5,944 bases of DNA, taken from the NCBI GenBank assembly GCA_023247595.1, contig JAHFGF010000101.1, positions 1 to 5,944 on the forward strand, read 5' to 3'. Origin of the DNA: Candidatus Omnitrophota bacterium. Lineage in GTDB: Bacteria; Omnitrophota; Koll11; Zapsychrales; Fredricksoniimonadaceae. Both the position numbers and the translations under genes were made by a program. How positions within the stretch are numbered: the first letter of the stretch is position 1; every line of letters begins with the position of its first letter. Positions 1-5,497 of the stretch are shown here, piece by piece. The notes beneath the pieces were generated by a model. That model saw nothing but the letters and a program-made list of their open reading frames with translations, was not told where the DNA came from and ran no database searches.

Positions 1-546
1 ATCGTCAACGGCGGCGGAGAAACATGCGACACCGGCGGGTCACGCGGTTCTTGCCCGGCCACCTGCAGCACATCGTGCACCAACAACTGCTGCCCCGATT
101 GCAGCGGCAGATCCTGCGGCCCTGATCCTGTTTGCGGAACCAGCTGCGGCAATTGTCCCGGCGGAACTACTTGTAATGGCGGCGGTCAAGGCGGTGGTCA
201 ATGCATACCTGATGTATGTACCGATAGCTGGTCCAACACCGGTTGCGATACTCAAGGATGCTCCGGCCAAATGGGCCAGGCAAACAGCTGCAGTGGTGGC
301 GCCTGCGGAGGCAATTGCAATGGCTCGGGAACCACGCGCTGTGTGGCGGATGGTTCTTGCGCGCCGGTGCCTGCATGTTACTGCCAAGACGTGCAGACTG
401 TTTGGGGGTCTTGCTCAGGAACCTGCAGTTGCGATCAAACTTCTGTGTGTTATGCCTCTTTAGCCAGCTGTGTGACGGGAAGCGGCGATTGTGCCAGTTT
501 TACGTCCGCATGCGCGGCGGAGTACAATCCCGCCAATTGCATCTGA
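1..546 (+). CDS. Cys-rich secreted-type protein, C-terminal part (5' end outside the window)
   Basis: The frame is open from the first base to a TGA at 544-546 and gives 181 residues, so the gene starts left of the window. I count 31 Cys in 181 residues, with Gly, Ser, Thr and Asn filling most of the rest and almost no long hydrophobic stretch. Residues 45-68 have a compact Cys/Gly knot-like pattern (CGTSCGNCPGGTTC, then GGGQC), like small disulfide-rich modules of extracellular proteins. Residues 82-128 continue the irregular Cys spacing. From residue 150, Cys fall at 150, 157, 164 and 171, exactly seven apart, with a last Cys at 180. This composition suggests a disulfide-stabilised surface or secreted protein, perhaps the tail of a much larger one. 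No catalytic motif and no C-terminal sorting signal or membrane helix is visible. Its bases are visibly richer in G+C than the minus-strand genes. The family is not recognised. That it is coding is fairly sure, because the dense Cys pattern holds through one open frame; function is unknown. Confidence 0.5.
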   Translation: MVNGGGETCDTGGSRGSCPATCSTSCTNNCCPDCSGRSCGPDPVCGTSCGNCPGGTTCNGGGQGGGQCIPDVCTDSWSNTGCDTQGCSGQMGQANSCSGGACGGNCNGSGTTRCVADGSCAPVPACYCQDVQTVWGSCSGTCSCDQTSVCYASLASCVTGSGDCASFTSACAAEYNPANCI

Positions 547-558
547 CCTCCCCTAAAA

Positions 559-633
559 TAAGGGGACACAATACCTAATTCAGGACTCTTTGATCTCAGC
601 CAAAAACAGAGAATTAAGTATTGTGTCCCCTTA
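559..633. repeat. Near-perfect 23-bp inverted repeat between convergent genes (REP/mobile-element-like)
   Basis: Arms 559-581 and 611-633 are reverse complements with a single mismatch (base 575 against 617) and enclose a 29-nt spacer. The core of the arm is AAGGGGACACAATAC. A smaller stem, TCCCCT (549-554) with AGGGGA (561-566), overlaps the left arm and competes for it. The right arm overlaps the three bases of the rsmI stop codon. The element sits 12 bases after the stop of the Cys-rich gene, so as RNA it could act as a two-way transcription end or 3' stabiliser, although neither strand has a clean T-run after the stem. The GGGGACACAATAC core resembles repeats I associate with IS200-like (Y1, REP-associated) transposases in environmental genomes; that link is from memory and unproven here. 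No transposase is in the window. Confidence 0.5.
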
Positions 634-1287
634 ATTAATTAAAATGACGAACTCGCCTTTGGGCGGGTGGGTTGTGAAATGTTCAAGCAGATCTTGGGCA
701 GGGGCTTTTTTGACTTCTTCAAATTTTTTGGTTAATTCCCGGGCGCAGACGATGACGGGATTATCCAAAACCTCGACGATGTCCTTAAGCGTTTTTAAAA
801 CGCGGTGCGGCGACTCATAAAATACCACGGTCCTATCTTCGTCTTTAAAAGACTCCAGCTTTTTGCGGCGCGCTCCGGATTTAACAGGCAAAAAACCTTC
901 AAACATAAAAGCATGGCTCGGTAGGCCGGACGCGCTTAACGCGGCAATCGCGGCGCAAGCCCCTGGCACGACGGAAACAGGAATATTATTTTCCCGCGCG
1001 AGGCGGATCAACACAAAACCCGGATCGCTGATTCCCGGCGTTCCGGCATCGCTCACAAGCGCGATGTCTTTCCCTTCTTTCAACAATGACAGGATGTATT
1101 GGCTTTTGACCTTTTCATTCTGGTCGTAATAACTGGTCGTCGGAGTTTTAATGCCGTAATGATCAAGCAAAATTCTAGTGTGGCGGGTATCTTCAGCCGC
1201 GATCAAAGAAACATTATTCAATGTTTCAACCGCGCGAAAGGTGATGTCTTTGAGATTGCCGATGGGGGTGGAGACGATGTAGAGCAT
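631..1287 (-). CDS. rsmI: 16S rRNA (cytidine(1402)-2'-O)-methyltransferase RsmI
   Basis: RsmI uses S-adenosylmethionine to methylate the 2'-OH of C1402 in 16S rRNA, in the decoding centre, acting in the cytoplasm. The 218-residue product carries the family signatures in order: TPIGNL (7-12), AEDTRHT (31-37), SDAGTPGISDPG (79-90), VPGACAAIAALSASGLP (107-123), GFLP (131-134), FYESPHR (156-162), RELTKKFEE (183-191) and PKGEFV (209-214). These belong to the tetrapyrrole-methylase fold that RsmI shares with cobalamin-pathway enzymes. The protein stops right after this domain and lacks the C-terminal extension of longer members (about 286 residues in E. coli). Short members exist, so this need not be damage, but the stop codon lies inside the edge of the 559-633 inverted repeat. 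The ATG at 1287 gives the standard N-terminus (MLYIVSTPIGNL). No Shine-Dalgarno is visible before it, only the AATTTC-rich spacer. It follows glmS by 112 nt on the same strand and converges with the Cys-rich gene. Confidence 0.5.
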   Translation of the reverse strand: MLYIVSTPIGNLKDITFRAVETLNNVSLIAAEDTRHTRILLDHYGIKTPTTSYYDQNEKVKSQYILSLLKEGKDIALVSDAGTPGISDPGFVLIRLARENNIPVSVVPGACAAIAALSASGLPSHAFMFEGFLPVKSGARRKKLESFKDEDRTVVFYESPHRVLKTLKDIVEVLDNPVIVCARELTKKFEEVKKAPAQDLLEHFTTHPPKGEFVILIN

Positions 1288-1399
1288 ATTGAAATTGAGA
1301 AATCAGGAAATTAAGAAATTGAAACTACTGCACAATCGAAAAAAATACCGAACACCAACCAATTTCCAAATTTCGTAATTTCAACGAATTTCTGTCCAC
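1288..1399. repeat. glmS-rsmI spacer with 8-bp-period GAAATT array facing an inverted copy
   Basis: On the + strand GAAATT or GAAATC starts at 1291, 1299, 1307 and 1315, exactly every 8 bases. On the other side of a 36-base centre (1325-1360) the reverse complement AATTTC starts at 1361, 1369, 1377 and 1387 (steps 8, 8, 10). The two clusters can pair into a long, A/T-rich imperfect hairpin. The array lies right after the glmS stop and touches the rsmI start, so in mRNA it could end or protect the glmS message or shape the rsmI 5' end. No strong Shine-Dalgarno and no convincing sigma-70 promoter for rsmI is seen in it. It could instead be a small dispersed intergenic repeat; only one copy is in this window. 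Confidence 0.5.
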
Positions 1400-3232
1400 T
1401 TATTCAACCGTCACTGATTTAGCGAGATTCCTCGGCTGGTCGACATCGCAGCCTAAGTGAACGGCGATATAGTAAGCGATTAGCTGTAAAGGTATGGCCA
1501 CTAAAAGCGGGGATAACAAGTGATTGGTTTTGGGGATATAGATGACAAAGTCGGCATGTTTTTTAATATCCAGATCGCCTTCGGTAGCAATGGCGGTAAT
1601 CTTCCCCTTACGGGCGCGGATTTCCTGGATATTGGAGATCATTTTTTCATAAACTTCCGACTGAGGAGCGATACAAACAACCGCGCGATATTCATCAATC
1701 AAAGCAATGGGCCCATGTTTCATTTCTCCGGCGGCATAACCTTCGGCGGGAATATAGGAAATTTCTTTGAGTTTCAGCGCGCCTTCCAGGGCGGAAGGAT
1801 AATTCACATTGCGTCCCAAGAAAAGGAAACAGCCGAAGCGGTATTTTTTCTTGGCAATCTGGGCCACATGATCTTTATTTTGTAAAATTGATTTATAAAG
1901 CGCCGGAACGCGCCGCAGTTCTTTAATGATTTTATGGCGTTGGGCGTCGGATAATTTCTTGTGCAGTTCTCCCAACTTTAAGGCGAACAAATACAACATG
2001 CCAATTTGAGCGGTGTAGGCTTTGGTTGAAGCAACGCCGATTTCCGGTCCGGCATGGGTATACAATACCCCGTCGGACTCACGCACTAATGATGAACCGA
2101 CCGCGTTGCAAATCGTGATGGCCTTGGCCCCTCTGGCGCGGGCGTCGCGCACAGCTGCCAAAGTATCAGCGGTTTCACCCGATTGGCTGACGGATAAAAT
2201 CAGCGTGTTTTTTTGCAAAATAGGTTCGCGGTATCGGAATTCACTGGCCGCGTCAACGCTCACCGGAATTCCGGAAATTTTTTCAATCAGATATTTACCC
2301 ACCATACCGGCATGATAAGCGGTACCGCAGGCAACGATGTAAATGTTCTTAATCGATTTTAATTGATTGTCGCTTAATCCAATGCCGTCGAGAACAACAT
2401 GATCGTTTTTAATCCGGGCCTTAATCATTTGAGTGAGAACATGCGGCTGCTCATGGATCTCTTTGAGCATGAAATGCGGATAACCTTCTTTTTGCGCGGA
2501 ACCCACGGTGAAGGTGACCGTGTCTATCTTTGGCGTTACAGGTTTGCCGTCGAATTTCCAAATTTTCACGTCATTCGCGGTTAAGGCGGCCATTTCTCCG
2601 TCTTTGAGATAAATCACGCGTTTGGTTTTATCCAAAATGGCGGGAACATCGGAGGCGATAAAATTTTCTCCTTTGCCGATGCCGATAATCAAAGGAGACC
2701 CAACGCGGGCCGCGACTAACACATCCGGTGTCGCGCTGGAAATGACTCCGATGGCAAACGCTCCACGGACACGGCCAATGGCTTTTTGGACAGCCTTGAC
2801 CAAATCGCCCTTAAAATATTCCGCGACTAAATGGGCAATAACTTCGGTATCGGTTTCGGAGGCAAACTTGATCCCTTTGTTCTGAAGTTCCTGCCTGATT
2901 TCCTGATAATTTTCAATAATTCCGTTGTGAACAACGGCGAGAGTTTGTTTAATATCACAATGCGGGTGTGAGTTACGATGACTGGGCGCGCCATGCGTGG
3001 CCCAGCGGGTGTGCGAAATGCCAATCGTTGAATGCGGCACGGCGTGTGAATGAATAAGCTCTTCCAAATGACGAATTTTGCCTTGGGCTTTACGAATGAC
3101 AATCTTACCGTCTTTGGCCGAACAGACACCTACTCCGCTTGAATCATATCCTCGATATTCGAGTTTCTTTAAGCCTTCAAGCAAAATAGGCGTAGCTTCT
3201 TTAGAACCAACATATCCAATAATACCGCACAT
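1400..3232 (-). CDS. glmS: Glutamine--fructose-6-phosphate aminotransferase (isomerizing) GlmS
   Basis: GlmS turns fructose-6-phosphate and glutamine into glucosamine-6-phosphate and glutamate, the entry step to UDP-GlcNAc for peptidoglycan and other envelope glycans; it is cytosolic. The 610-residue length matches the family (609 in E. coli). The N-terminus MCGIIGYVG leaves Cys2 as the Ntn glutaminase nucleophile after Met removal. The glutaminase domain (about 2-220) shows HTRWATHG (74-81), VHNGIIENY (101-109) and ETDTE (126-130). A linker with KEIHEQP (257-263) leads to two SIS sugar-isomerase domains: the first has SVSQSGETADT (348-357 region), the second EGALKLKE (483-490) and GEMKHGP (502-508). 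The C-terminus, DQPRNLAKSVTVE, carries the conserved active-site Lys (605). No key residue is missing. The start at 3232 is fixed by the required MCGI; only a weak GGCAGG lies upstream. It follows the bL27 gene by 51 nt, with no strong promoter seen, so co-transcription is likely. Confidence 0.5.
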   Translation of the reverse strand: MCGIIGYVGSKEATPILLEGLKKLEYRGYDSSGVGVCSAKDGKIVIRKAQGKIRHLEELIHSHAVPHSTIGISHTRWATHGAPSHRNSHPHCDIKQTLAVVHNGIIENYQEIRQELQNKGIKFASETDTEVIAHLVAEYFKGDLVKAVQKAIGRVRGAFAIGVISSATPDVLVAARVGSPLIIGIGKGENFIASDVPAILDKTKRVIYLKDGEMAALTANDVKIWKFDGKPVTPKIDTVTFTVGSAQKEGYPHFMLKEIHEQPHVLTQMIKARIKNDHVVLDGIGLSDNQLKSIKNIYIVACGTAYHAGMVGKYLIEKISGIPVSVDAASEFRYREPILQKNTLILSVSQSGETADTLAAVRDARARGAKAITICNAVGSSLVRESDGVLYTHAGPEIGVASTKAYTAQIGMLYLFALKLGELHKKLSDAQRHKIIKELRRVPALYKSILQNKDHVAQIAKKKYRFGCFLFLGRNVNYPSALEGALKLKEISYIPAEGYAAGEMKHGPIALIDEYRAVVCIAPQSEVYEKMISNIQEIRARKGKITAIATEGDLDIKKHADFVIYIPKTNHLLSPLLVAIPLQLIAYYIAVHLGCDVDQPRNLAKSVTVE

Positions 3233-3283
3233 AGACTAAAACCTGCCGTTGAGGACCGGAAAAATACAGTCCTTAATTGACAT

Positions 3284-3535
3284 TTATTTTGAAGAAGGTT
3301 TGATGTTAATACACGTAATAACTCGGTTGTATCGATTTTTCTTGCGGGTAAAATAGACTTCGCCTTCACAACCCGCGGTCAAATGGGCTAAGCCCACGAC
3401 GTTAAGACCTGGCTTCCATTTATGCCCTTGACGGGTTAAAACAGTGCCGGACTTAACAACCTGTCCGCCGCTGACTTTGACTCCGCGCGTTTCAATATAA
3501 TACTTACTTGTTAATCCACCTACACGACCACCCAT
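3284..3535 (-). CDS. rpmA: Divergent 50S ribosomal protein bL27
   Basis: bL27 is a large-subunit protein whose N-terminal tail reaches toward the peptidyl-transferase centre. The 83-residue product aligns by eye with bL27 from residue 17: RGVKVSGGQVVKSGTVLTRQ (17-36), then KWKPGLNV (39-46) and GEVYF (58-62), matching the family's LGVK.FGGQ..KAG.ILVRQ, F.PG.NVG and G.V.F blocks. The N-terminus differs: family members usually have a K-K-G, GS..NGRDS, KRLG stretch, while this one has MGGRVGGLTSKYYIET. The usual DHTLFA block reads AHLTAG. A longer frame reaches an ATG at 3565, but I chose the ATG at 3535: it has GGAGG nine bases upstream and gives a normal bL27 length, whereas the earlier ATG directly abuts its GGGAG. 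It is not next to rplU or obgE, its usual partners, within this window. It precedes glmS. The family call is firm by pattern; whether it is the cell's only bL27 or a second copy is unknown. Confidence 0.5.
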   Translation of the reverse strand: MGGRVGGLTSKYYIETRGVKVSGGQVVKSGTVLTRQGHKWKPGLNVVGLAHLTAGCEGEVYFTRKKNRYNRVITCINIKPSSK

Positions 3536-3549
3536 AGGATGTTTCCTCC
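3536..3549 (-). promoter_or_regulatory. Ribosome binding site of the bL27 gene, inside a small hairpin
   Basis: GGAGG reads on the minus strand at 3549-3545 with nine bases to the ATG at 3535, and it decides the start of this gene. AGGA (3547-3544) can pair with TCCT (3539-3536) across an AACA loop, so the site can close on itself directly before the start codon. TTTCCT (3585-3580) upstream can also pair with AGGAAA (3547-3542). Translation could therefore be controlled by which pairing forms; that is inference. Confidence 0.5.
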
Positions 3550-3672
3550 CGTCATTTTTCCGCATCTCCCTTTTAAGGAAGGAAATGACGAGGCTCGTCA
3601 GTTAATCATTAAATGACGGCCTTGAACGGCACCGCCGTCCAGCGTGCCTTTTTAGCTTTAAATTGAAGGCAC
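3536..3672 (-). promoter_or_regulatory. Structured 5' leader of the bL27 gene with competing stems (candidate cis-regulatory RNA)
   Basis: If transcription starts about 7 bases after the TATAGT at 3684-3679, the leader is about 137 nt and begins at the first stem strand. In mRNA order: GTGCCTT (3672-3666) pairs with AAGGCAC (3650-3644). The same GGCAC can instead pair with GTGCC (3632-3628). GACGGC (3639-3634) pairs with GCCGTC (3620-3615), or ACGGC (3638-3634) with GCCGT (3630-3626) around a 3-base loop. TGACGA/TCGTCA (3600-3586) forms a tight hairpin. CGTCATTTCC (3590-3581) can pair with GGAAAAATGACG (3561-3550), next to the Shine-Dalgarno. The pairings exclude one another in places, as in switchable leaders. 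No intrinsic terminator with a T-run is seen on this strand, so control of translation would be the simpler model. I do not recognise a known riboswitch class. Confidence 0.5.
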
Positions 3673-3678
3673 AATGAT

Positions 3679-3706
3679 ACTATAAAACCTTTTTTAAGGC
3701 AACAAA
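3679..3706 (-). promoter_or_regulatory. Possible sigma-70-type promoter for rpmA-glmS
   Basis: A good -10 hexamer TATAGT reads at 3684-3679. The -35 is weak: TTTGTT (3706-3701, 16-base spacer) or TTGTTG (3705-3700, 15-base spacer). It lies just after, and overlaps the first bases beyond, the stop of the DsbA-like gene. The predicted start near 3672 coincides with the first strand of the leader's first stem, which supports it indirectly. Transcription could also simply read through from upstream. Confidence 0.5.
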
Positions 3707-3707
3707 T

Positions 3708-4547
3708 TTATTTGACCCCTTTTTCGGCTAAAGCTTTGTCAATAGCGGCTTTTATACCTTCCACATCACGGGCCATTGTCTTTTTACCGTTGATAAAAAA
3801 CGTCGGTGTACCGCGGACGTCTGATGAGCTGACAACTTCCGCGTCTTTATTGATAATGGCTTCATAAGCCGCATCGTTATTTTTGAGATCTTTGAAAAGT
3901 TTATCAACGTTAACGCCGACTTTTTTGGCTAATTCCTTATAACCGTCATCGGTCAACTTATCCTGATTAGCAAGGAGGATATCAATCATTTCAAAATACT
4001 TGCCTTGTTCCCCTGCCGCTAAAGCAACCTTGGCAGCTGGTCTTGCCGACGGATGAAAGGGCAATGGATAATTTTTAATCATAAAATTTACTTTATTAGG
4101 GTAAGCTTTTAAAGCTTCTTGGAAAGGCGTATGAAAGCGTGAACAGAACGGACACTGAATATCTGTGAAGGCGACGATGGTAACAGGCGCGTCTTTCTTG
4201 CCCTTAACATGAGAATTGCCGACTTCGATATTATATACTTTGTTAAAATCTTCGGAAGGAGGCATTTGCGGTTTTGCGGCTTCTGGAAGAGGAGCAGGGG
4301 CGGCTTGCATCTTTTCTTCCATGGACATTAATCTGCGTTCAATAGCGGCTAATCGGTCTAAAACCTGGCTGCCTCCGCCGGCGGCAAGATTATTTTTGAT
4401 GCTGGTTAAATCTGTATTGATGGATCTTAGATCAGTGCCTAAAGGCAGCATGCTCTGATGTACGACGCTGTTGATACTCAATAAAAAACACATCCCGGCG
4501 GCAATTCCCACCAGAATAGCTAAAACAATTCCAAGCCCTCGATTCAT
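3708..4547 (-). CDS. Membrane-anchored DsbA-family thiol:disulfide oxidoreductase (CPFC)
   Basis: The 279-residue product begins with one hydrophobic segment (about 5-27) after a short N-terminus with Arg3, fitting an anchor with the rest outside the cytoplasm. Residues about 38-82 look helical and partly coiled-coil, followed by a Pro/Ala-rich linker (82-98). The thioredoxin-fold domain runs from about 105 to the end: VTIVAFTDIQCPFCSRFH holds the CxxC at 132-135, and GTPTFFING (246-254) holds the cis-Pro (248) that borders the active site in this fold. The helical insertion between them fits the DsbA/BdbD-like (Thioredoxin_4) group. Such proteins oxidise or isomerise disulfides in exported proteins; which of these it does cannot be read from CPFC alone. 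Cys20 in the anchor is preceded by GM, so it is not a convincing lipobox. The ATG at 4547 has AGGAG (4559-4555) seven bases upstream. It follows the carboxypeptidase gene by 77 nt, with a candidate promoter between. The Cys-rich protein at the left end is a possible client, by inference only. Confidence 0.5.
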   Translation of the reverse strand: MNRGLGIVLAILVGIAAGMCFLLSINSVVHQSMLPLGTDLRSINTDLTSIKNNLAAGGGSQVLDRLAAIERRLMSMEEKMQAAPAPLPEAAKPQMPPSEDFNKVYNIEVGNSHVKGKKDAPVTIVAFTDIQCPFCSRFHTPFQEALKAYPNKVNFMIKNYPLPFHPSARPAAKVALAAGEQGKYFEMIDILLANQDKLTDDGYKELAKKVGVNVDKLFKDLKNNDAAYEAIINKDAEVVSSSDVRGTPTFFINGKKTMARDVEGIKAAIDKALAEKGVK

Positions 4548-4588
4548 TTTTTATCTCCTTTTTTCAAACGGTTAAAAAGACAAAACCA

Positions 4589-4617
4589 ATCTTACTAGAA
4601 AACTGCTGGATTATCAA
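4589..4617 (-). promoter_or_regulatory. Candidate sigma-70-type promoter for the DsbA-like gene
   Basis: TTGATA (4617-4612) and TAAGAT (4594-4589) are separated by exactly 17 bases and match the TTGACA/TATAAT consensus at 5 of 6 and 4 of 6 positions. They lie between the carboxypeptidase stop and the DsbA-like start and would give a 5' UTR of about 35 nt containing the AGGAG site. This would let the dsbA-like, rpmA, glmS group be expressed apart from the upstream pair. It is a by-eye prediction. Confidence 0.5.
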
Positions 4618-4624
4618 AGAATTT

Positions 4625-5470
4625 CTAAAGATCCACACCACCATATCGTTCAACGATCCGATAAATATCTTCCCAACGTTTGGCGCAGCCGAAAACAGCA
4701 ACAATCATTGTCCGCGTCCCTTTTTGAACATATCCGACGAAGCAGGATCGCGCCGCGCGGGTATAACCCGTCTTGCCGTAAATCCCCTGTTTCCAACCTT
4801 TAAACAAAATTTTGTTGTGCGATCTCAAATTAATCCGGCGGCCCTCCCGGGAATAAATCGATTTGTATTTAAGCTTGATGGTATCCTTAAAAAAATCCTT
4901 CTTCATGGCTTCCCGAAAAATCAAAGACATGTCATAGGCCGTTGAATACTGGGATGTCTTAGAAGGCAAACCGTTGGAGTTGGCAAATTTCGTATTGTTT
5001 GCCCCCAACCGTCGGGCTCTTTGGTTCATCATCTGAACAAACTGCCATTCGCTTCCCGCAACCGCTTCGGCTAAAACCACACTGGCATCGTTGGCGGAAT
5101 TTAATAGCACTCCGTATAAAAGATCCCTGACGCGGTATTGTTCCCCCGGCCTGACATTTAATTTGGAAGGCTGCATTCCCGTTGCCCGATTACTGACGGT
5201 CACATAACTGTCCAACGAGAGTTTTTCTAGAACTAAAAGCGCTGTCATGACTTTGGTTGTGCTGGCCGGCAATATTTTTTTCTGGGCGCTTTTCGAAAAA
5301 AGAATCTTGCCGTTAGCGCTGTCCATCAAAACAGCGCCGCGCGCTGTTACATAAAATTTCCGTGAAGTCTTCTTCGCGGCTTCAACCGGCAGGACTGCAT
5401 AAAAAACAAAAGCGATCAATAGGACAAAAAATTTGAGCCTGAATAATAAACCTGTCATGGATAGGGTCAT
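4625..5470 (-). CDS. D-alanyl-D-alanine carboxypeptidase, peptidase S11 (PBP5/DacA-DacF type), short form
   Basis: This enzyme removes the terminal D-Ala from peptidoglycan pentapeptides outside the cytoplasmic membrane, limiting cross-linking. All three serine-penicillin-binding motifs are present; numbering runs from a possible TTG at 5491. They are STTK (77-80, within LPASTTKVMTAL, Ser77 nucleophile), SAN (132-134, within LLNSANDAS) and KTG (240-242, within YGKTGYT). A signal peptide is visible: a basic start (FRLK), a hydrophobic core (FFVLLIAFVFYAVL) and a likely cleavage after VEA near residue 38. The protein ends about 45 residues after KTG, so it lacks the C-terminal beta domain and membrane-binding helix of E. 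coli PBP5 (about 400 residues) and is probably released or held by other means. The start is uncertain: TTG 5491, ATG 5470 and ATG 5458 are all in frame and none has a clear Shine-Dalgarno. I chose ATG 5470; ATG 5458 gives the tightest signal peptide. The gene follows the unknown gene closely (27 nt, or 6 nt from the TTG), so translational coupling is likely. Confidence 0.5.
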   Translation of the reverse strand: MTLSMTGLLFRLKFFVLLIAFVFYAVLPVEAAKKTSRKFYVTARGAVLMDSANGKILFSKSAQKKILPASTTKVMTALLVLEKLSLDSYVTVSNRATGMQPSKLNVRPGEQYRVRDLLYGVLLNSANDASVVLAEAVAGSEWQFVQMMNQRARRLGANNTKFANSNGLPSKTSQYSTAYDMSLIFREAMKKDFFKDTIKLKYKSIYSREGRRINLRSHNKILFKGWKQGIYGKTGYTRAARSCFVGYVQKGTRTMIVAVFGCAKRWEDIYRIVERYGGVDL

Positions 5471-5497
5471 CGGTGTTTCATTTGACTGCAAAGCATT

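Noticed and set aside
40..387. Minus-strand open frame of 115 residues rich in Ala, Thr and Arg
   Set aside because: It is the antisense shadow of the Cys-rich gene; its low-complexity composition follows from the Gly/Cys/Ser codons on the other strand, and the + frame has the meaningful Cys pattern.
3233..3283. glmS ribozyme or terminator between rpmA and glmS
   Set aside because: The spacer is only 51 nt, too short for the glmS ribozyme. Its AGGAC/GTCCT stem (3252-3256 with 3269-3273) has a 12-base loop and no T-run after it.
3536..3565. Longer bL27 start at the ATG at 3565
   Set aside because: GGGAG directly touches that ATG with no spacer, the extra ten residues match nothing in bL27, and the ATG at 3535 has GGAGG at a normal distance.
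3595..3601. CTGACGA on the minus strand, resembling the hammerhead ribozyme core
   Set aside because: The following sequence does not give a stem II closing onto a GAAA; the bases instead form the local TGACGA/TCGTCA hairpin.
3628..3653. Terminator-like GGCAC/GTGCC stem followed by TTTTT on the + strand
   Set aside because: No + strand gene or small RNA leading into it could be supported; the same bases are better explained as part of the bL27 leader on the minus strand.
3685..3700. Small CCTT-AAAA-AAGG stem followed by TTTT after the DsbA-like gene
   Set aside because: A four-base-pair stem is too weak to call a terminator; the same stretch is the spacer of the possible promoter.
4490..4545. 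Lipobox at Cys20 of the DsbA-like protein
   Set aside because: The residue before the Cys is Met, not a small residue, so the lipoprotein signal pattern is not met; a plain N-terminal anchor fits better.
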